From contig CP013997.1 of NCBI GenBank assembly GCA_001534745.1, positions 4,154,001 to 4,218,000 of the forward strand: a DNA stretch of 64,000 nt. Direction: 5' to 3'. Source of the DNA: Pseudomonas monteilii (lineage in GTDB: Bacteria; Pseudomonadota; Gammaproteobacteria; Pseudomonadales; Pseudomonadaceae). Positions 62,635 through 64,000 of the stretch are shown here, piece by piece (position 1 is the first letter of the stretch; every line of letters starts with the position of its first letter). A program made the translations under genes and the position numbers. The notes under the pieces are model-generated. The model saw only the letters and a program-made list of their open reading frames with translations, ran no database searches and had not been told where the DNA came from.

Positions 62635-63543
62635 TCACTTGAACAGGCACCGCAGGGCTTTGCGCGTGTAGGACCAGCGCCTGACCGAGCAGGGGTCGTA
62701 GCGCAGGGCCTGCAGGTAGAGCCGCTTGGCCCGCGCATAGTCACCGGCGCCATAGCAGTCGCGAAACAGCGAGAGGCAGCGCTGGGTCAGGAAGGCCTGG
62801 CGCAGGCCATGCAACGCGGCAGGCAGACGAGCGGGCGAAAAGACCTCGTCGACCATTTCGATGCCGGCCGCCAGGCTTTGCTTGAGATCGTGTCGCATGC
62901 TGTCGTGGTGCTTGTAGATCACGGCCAGGGGGCGATCGATGATGGTGCACTCGAAGCGCGCCAGCACCTGGGCGAAGACCGGGATGTCCTCGACGTTGCG
63001 CAGGTGTTCCGGGTAGGTGCCCGGCCCGAACACGTCCCGGTGCATGGCGCAGGCGCCGTTGGACAGCGAAACGCTCTTGTCTATCAGGTAGCCGCGGACG
63101 CGGGCATAAGGCGAGGCTGGCAAGGGTCGGGCCGTGTGCAGCGCACGCGCGCCATTCTCGAAGACCGACCAGTGCCCGCCGATGACCATGCGCGTGGTCG
63201 GGTGGGCCTCGATGTGCAGGCGCAGCGCGTCCAGCGCACCAGGCGCCATCTCGTCGTCGGCATCGAGAAAGATCAGGTACTGCCCACGTGACTCGGCGAT
63301 GCCCAGGTTACGCACCGAGGACAAGCCGCCATTGGCCTTGCGCACGGCGCGAAAGCGCCCGGGATGCTGCTGCGACAGCTGGTGCAGCACCTCGGGCGTA
63401 TCGTCCGTGGAGCCGTCGTCGATGACCATCAGGTCACAGTCGACGTCCAGTTGCGCCAGGACGGAGGTGACCGCCCTGGGCAAGACCTTGGCGTAGTTGT
63501 ACGCAGGAATAACGACGCTGATCAGCACGTCAGTCGTCTGCAT
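62635..63543 (-). CDS. GT2 family glycosyltransferase
   Basis: A 302-residue GT-A transferase: SVVIPAYNYAKVLPRAVTSVL with VIDDGSTD at the N-terminus, NLGIAESRGQYLIFLDADDEM with the D-x-D metal site at mid-protein. The C-terminus is a helical extension of about 80 residues (MVDEVFSPARLPAALHGLRQAF). Its start overlaps the carbamoyltransferase stop by 14 bases. Candidate outer-core transferase; the sugar is unknown. Confidence 0.88.
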   Translation of the reverse strand: MQTTDVLISVVIPAYNYAKVLPRAVTSVLAQLDVDCDLMVIDDGSTDDTPEVLHQLSQQHPGRFRAVRKANGGLSSVRNLGIAESRGQYLIFLDADDEMAPGALDALRLHIEAHPTTRMVIGGHWSVFENGARALHTARPLPASPYARVRGYLIDKSVSLSNGACAMHRDVFGPGTYPEHLRNVEDIPVFAQVLARFECTIIDRPLAVIYKHHDSMRHDLKQSLAAGIEMVDEVFSPARLPAALHGLRQAFLTQRCLSLFRDCYGAGDYARAKRLYLQALRYDPCSVRRWSYTRKALRCLFK

Positions 63544-64000
63544 ATCCGTTCGCGCCCTCTTTGACCACCAGGATGTCTTCCATGATCAAGTATTGCAGGT
63601 CCGAACCGAAGAACATGTTCAAGGCATCGGTCGGCGAGCAGATCATCGGCTCGCCACGCCGGTTGAGCGAGGTGTTCAGCGAGACGCCGTTGCCGGTCAG
63701 CGCTTCCAGGGCCTTCATCATGTCGTAGTAGCGCGGGTTGTACTCGCGCTTGAGCACCTGCGCCCGCGACGTGCCGTCCTCGTGGACGACTTCCGGCACG
63801 CGGGTCTTCCACTCTTCGGCGACTTCGAAGGTGAAGGTCATGAACGGTGCCGGGTGATCGATCTTGATCATCTGCGGCGCCACGGTGTCGAGCATCGACG
63901 GGCAGAACGGTCTCCAGCGCTCGCGGAACTTGATCTGCTCGTTGATCCGGTCGGCCACGCCGGTGGCGCTCGGGCAGCCGATGATCGAACGGCCACCGAG
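63530..64000 (-). CDS. Carbamoyltransferase (WapO-type), C-terminal part
   Basis: Only the C-terminal 156 codons are inside the window; the gene continues beyond position 64000. It shows the NodU/CmcH family YrdC-like C-domain: GGRSIIGCPSATG, INEQIKFRERWRPFCPSML and NTSLNRRGEPMICSPTDAL. In P. aeruginosa the LPS core is carbamoylated on heptose II by a protein of this family (WapO) encoded beside the same cluster; that identification is by context and family. It overlaps the GT2 gene by 14 bases, indicating coupled expression. Confidence 0.85.
   Translation of the reverse strand, partial: LGGRSIIGCPSATGVADRINEQIKFRERWRPFCPSMLDTVAPQMIKIDHPAPFMTFTFEVAEEWKTRVPEVVHEDGTSRAQVLKREYNPRYYDMMKALEALTGNGVSLNTSLNRRGEPMICSPTDALNMFFGSDLQYLIMEDILVVKEGANGYADD

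Overview
The window is chromosomal DNA from a high-GC gammaproteobacterium, almost certainly a fluorescent Pseudomonas close to the P. putida group. The evidence is gene order (amiB-mutL-miaA-hfq-hflX-hflK-hflC-hisZ-purA; orn/rsgA/motAB; parE/parC; thiC-cytX with a TPP riboswitch; waaA...hldE-msbA), protein lengths, frequent GTG/TTG starts, and Pseudomonas-type REP palindromes between genes. No plasmid, phage or CRISPR features are visible. The only insertion sequence is one IS110-family element.

Layout. 0-2 kb: a chemoreceptor. 2.2-14.5 kb: a long minus-strand housekeeping series (nnrD, tsaE, amiB, mutL, miaA, hfq, hflX, hflK, hflC, hisZ, purA) covering metabolite repair, tRNA modification, cell division, mismatch repair, RNA chaperoning, membrane protein quality control and purine/histidine synthesis, with many overlapping stops and starts. 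14.5-18.1 kb: queG, a TRIC-like channel, orn, rsgA. 18.2-19.65 kb: a REP-containing repeat interrupted by an IS110-family element whose upstream noncoding end carries a legible bridge-RNA-like structure. 19.65-28 kb: motB/motA behind a FliA-type promoter, an HDOD protein, a sulfurtransferase, psd, serB and a YtjB-like membrane protein. 28-29.2 kb: a gene-free repeat region with a second copy of the REP repeat and a tandem array of five 166-bp REP-pair units. 29.2-38.5 kb: a PqiC-like lipoprotein and the compact parE-(esterase-like)-(retropepsin-like)-parC, yqiA, cpdA, DUF1249, nudF group. 38.7-44.5 kb: a lipoprotein, cytX, thiC and tolC. 45-51.5 kb: a LysE exporter, waaA, a LysR regulator divergent from an SMR pump, and a three-gene oxidoreductase module ending in a divergent Nudix-like protein. 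52-64 kb: the LPS outer-core region (three sugar-transferase candidates, hldE, dnpA, mig-14 type gene, msbA, a Kdo-kinase-like protein, a GT-C membrane transferase, a GT2 transferase and a carbamoyltransferase cut by the window end).

Most genes are conserved core genes. The non-routine content is in the repeats and at the edge of the LPS locus. The IS110 element sits exactly at a CT core inside a REP palindrome, and a homologous uninterrupted repeat 10 kb away supplies the empty site, so its ends can be fixed to the base. Complementarity between its upstream noncoding region and both target and donor can be read directly. The five-unit REP array shows a dimeric higher-order pattern. In the LPS cluster, an unnamed 230-residue protein carries all three sialyltransferase-like (GT29) motifs.
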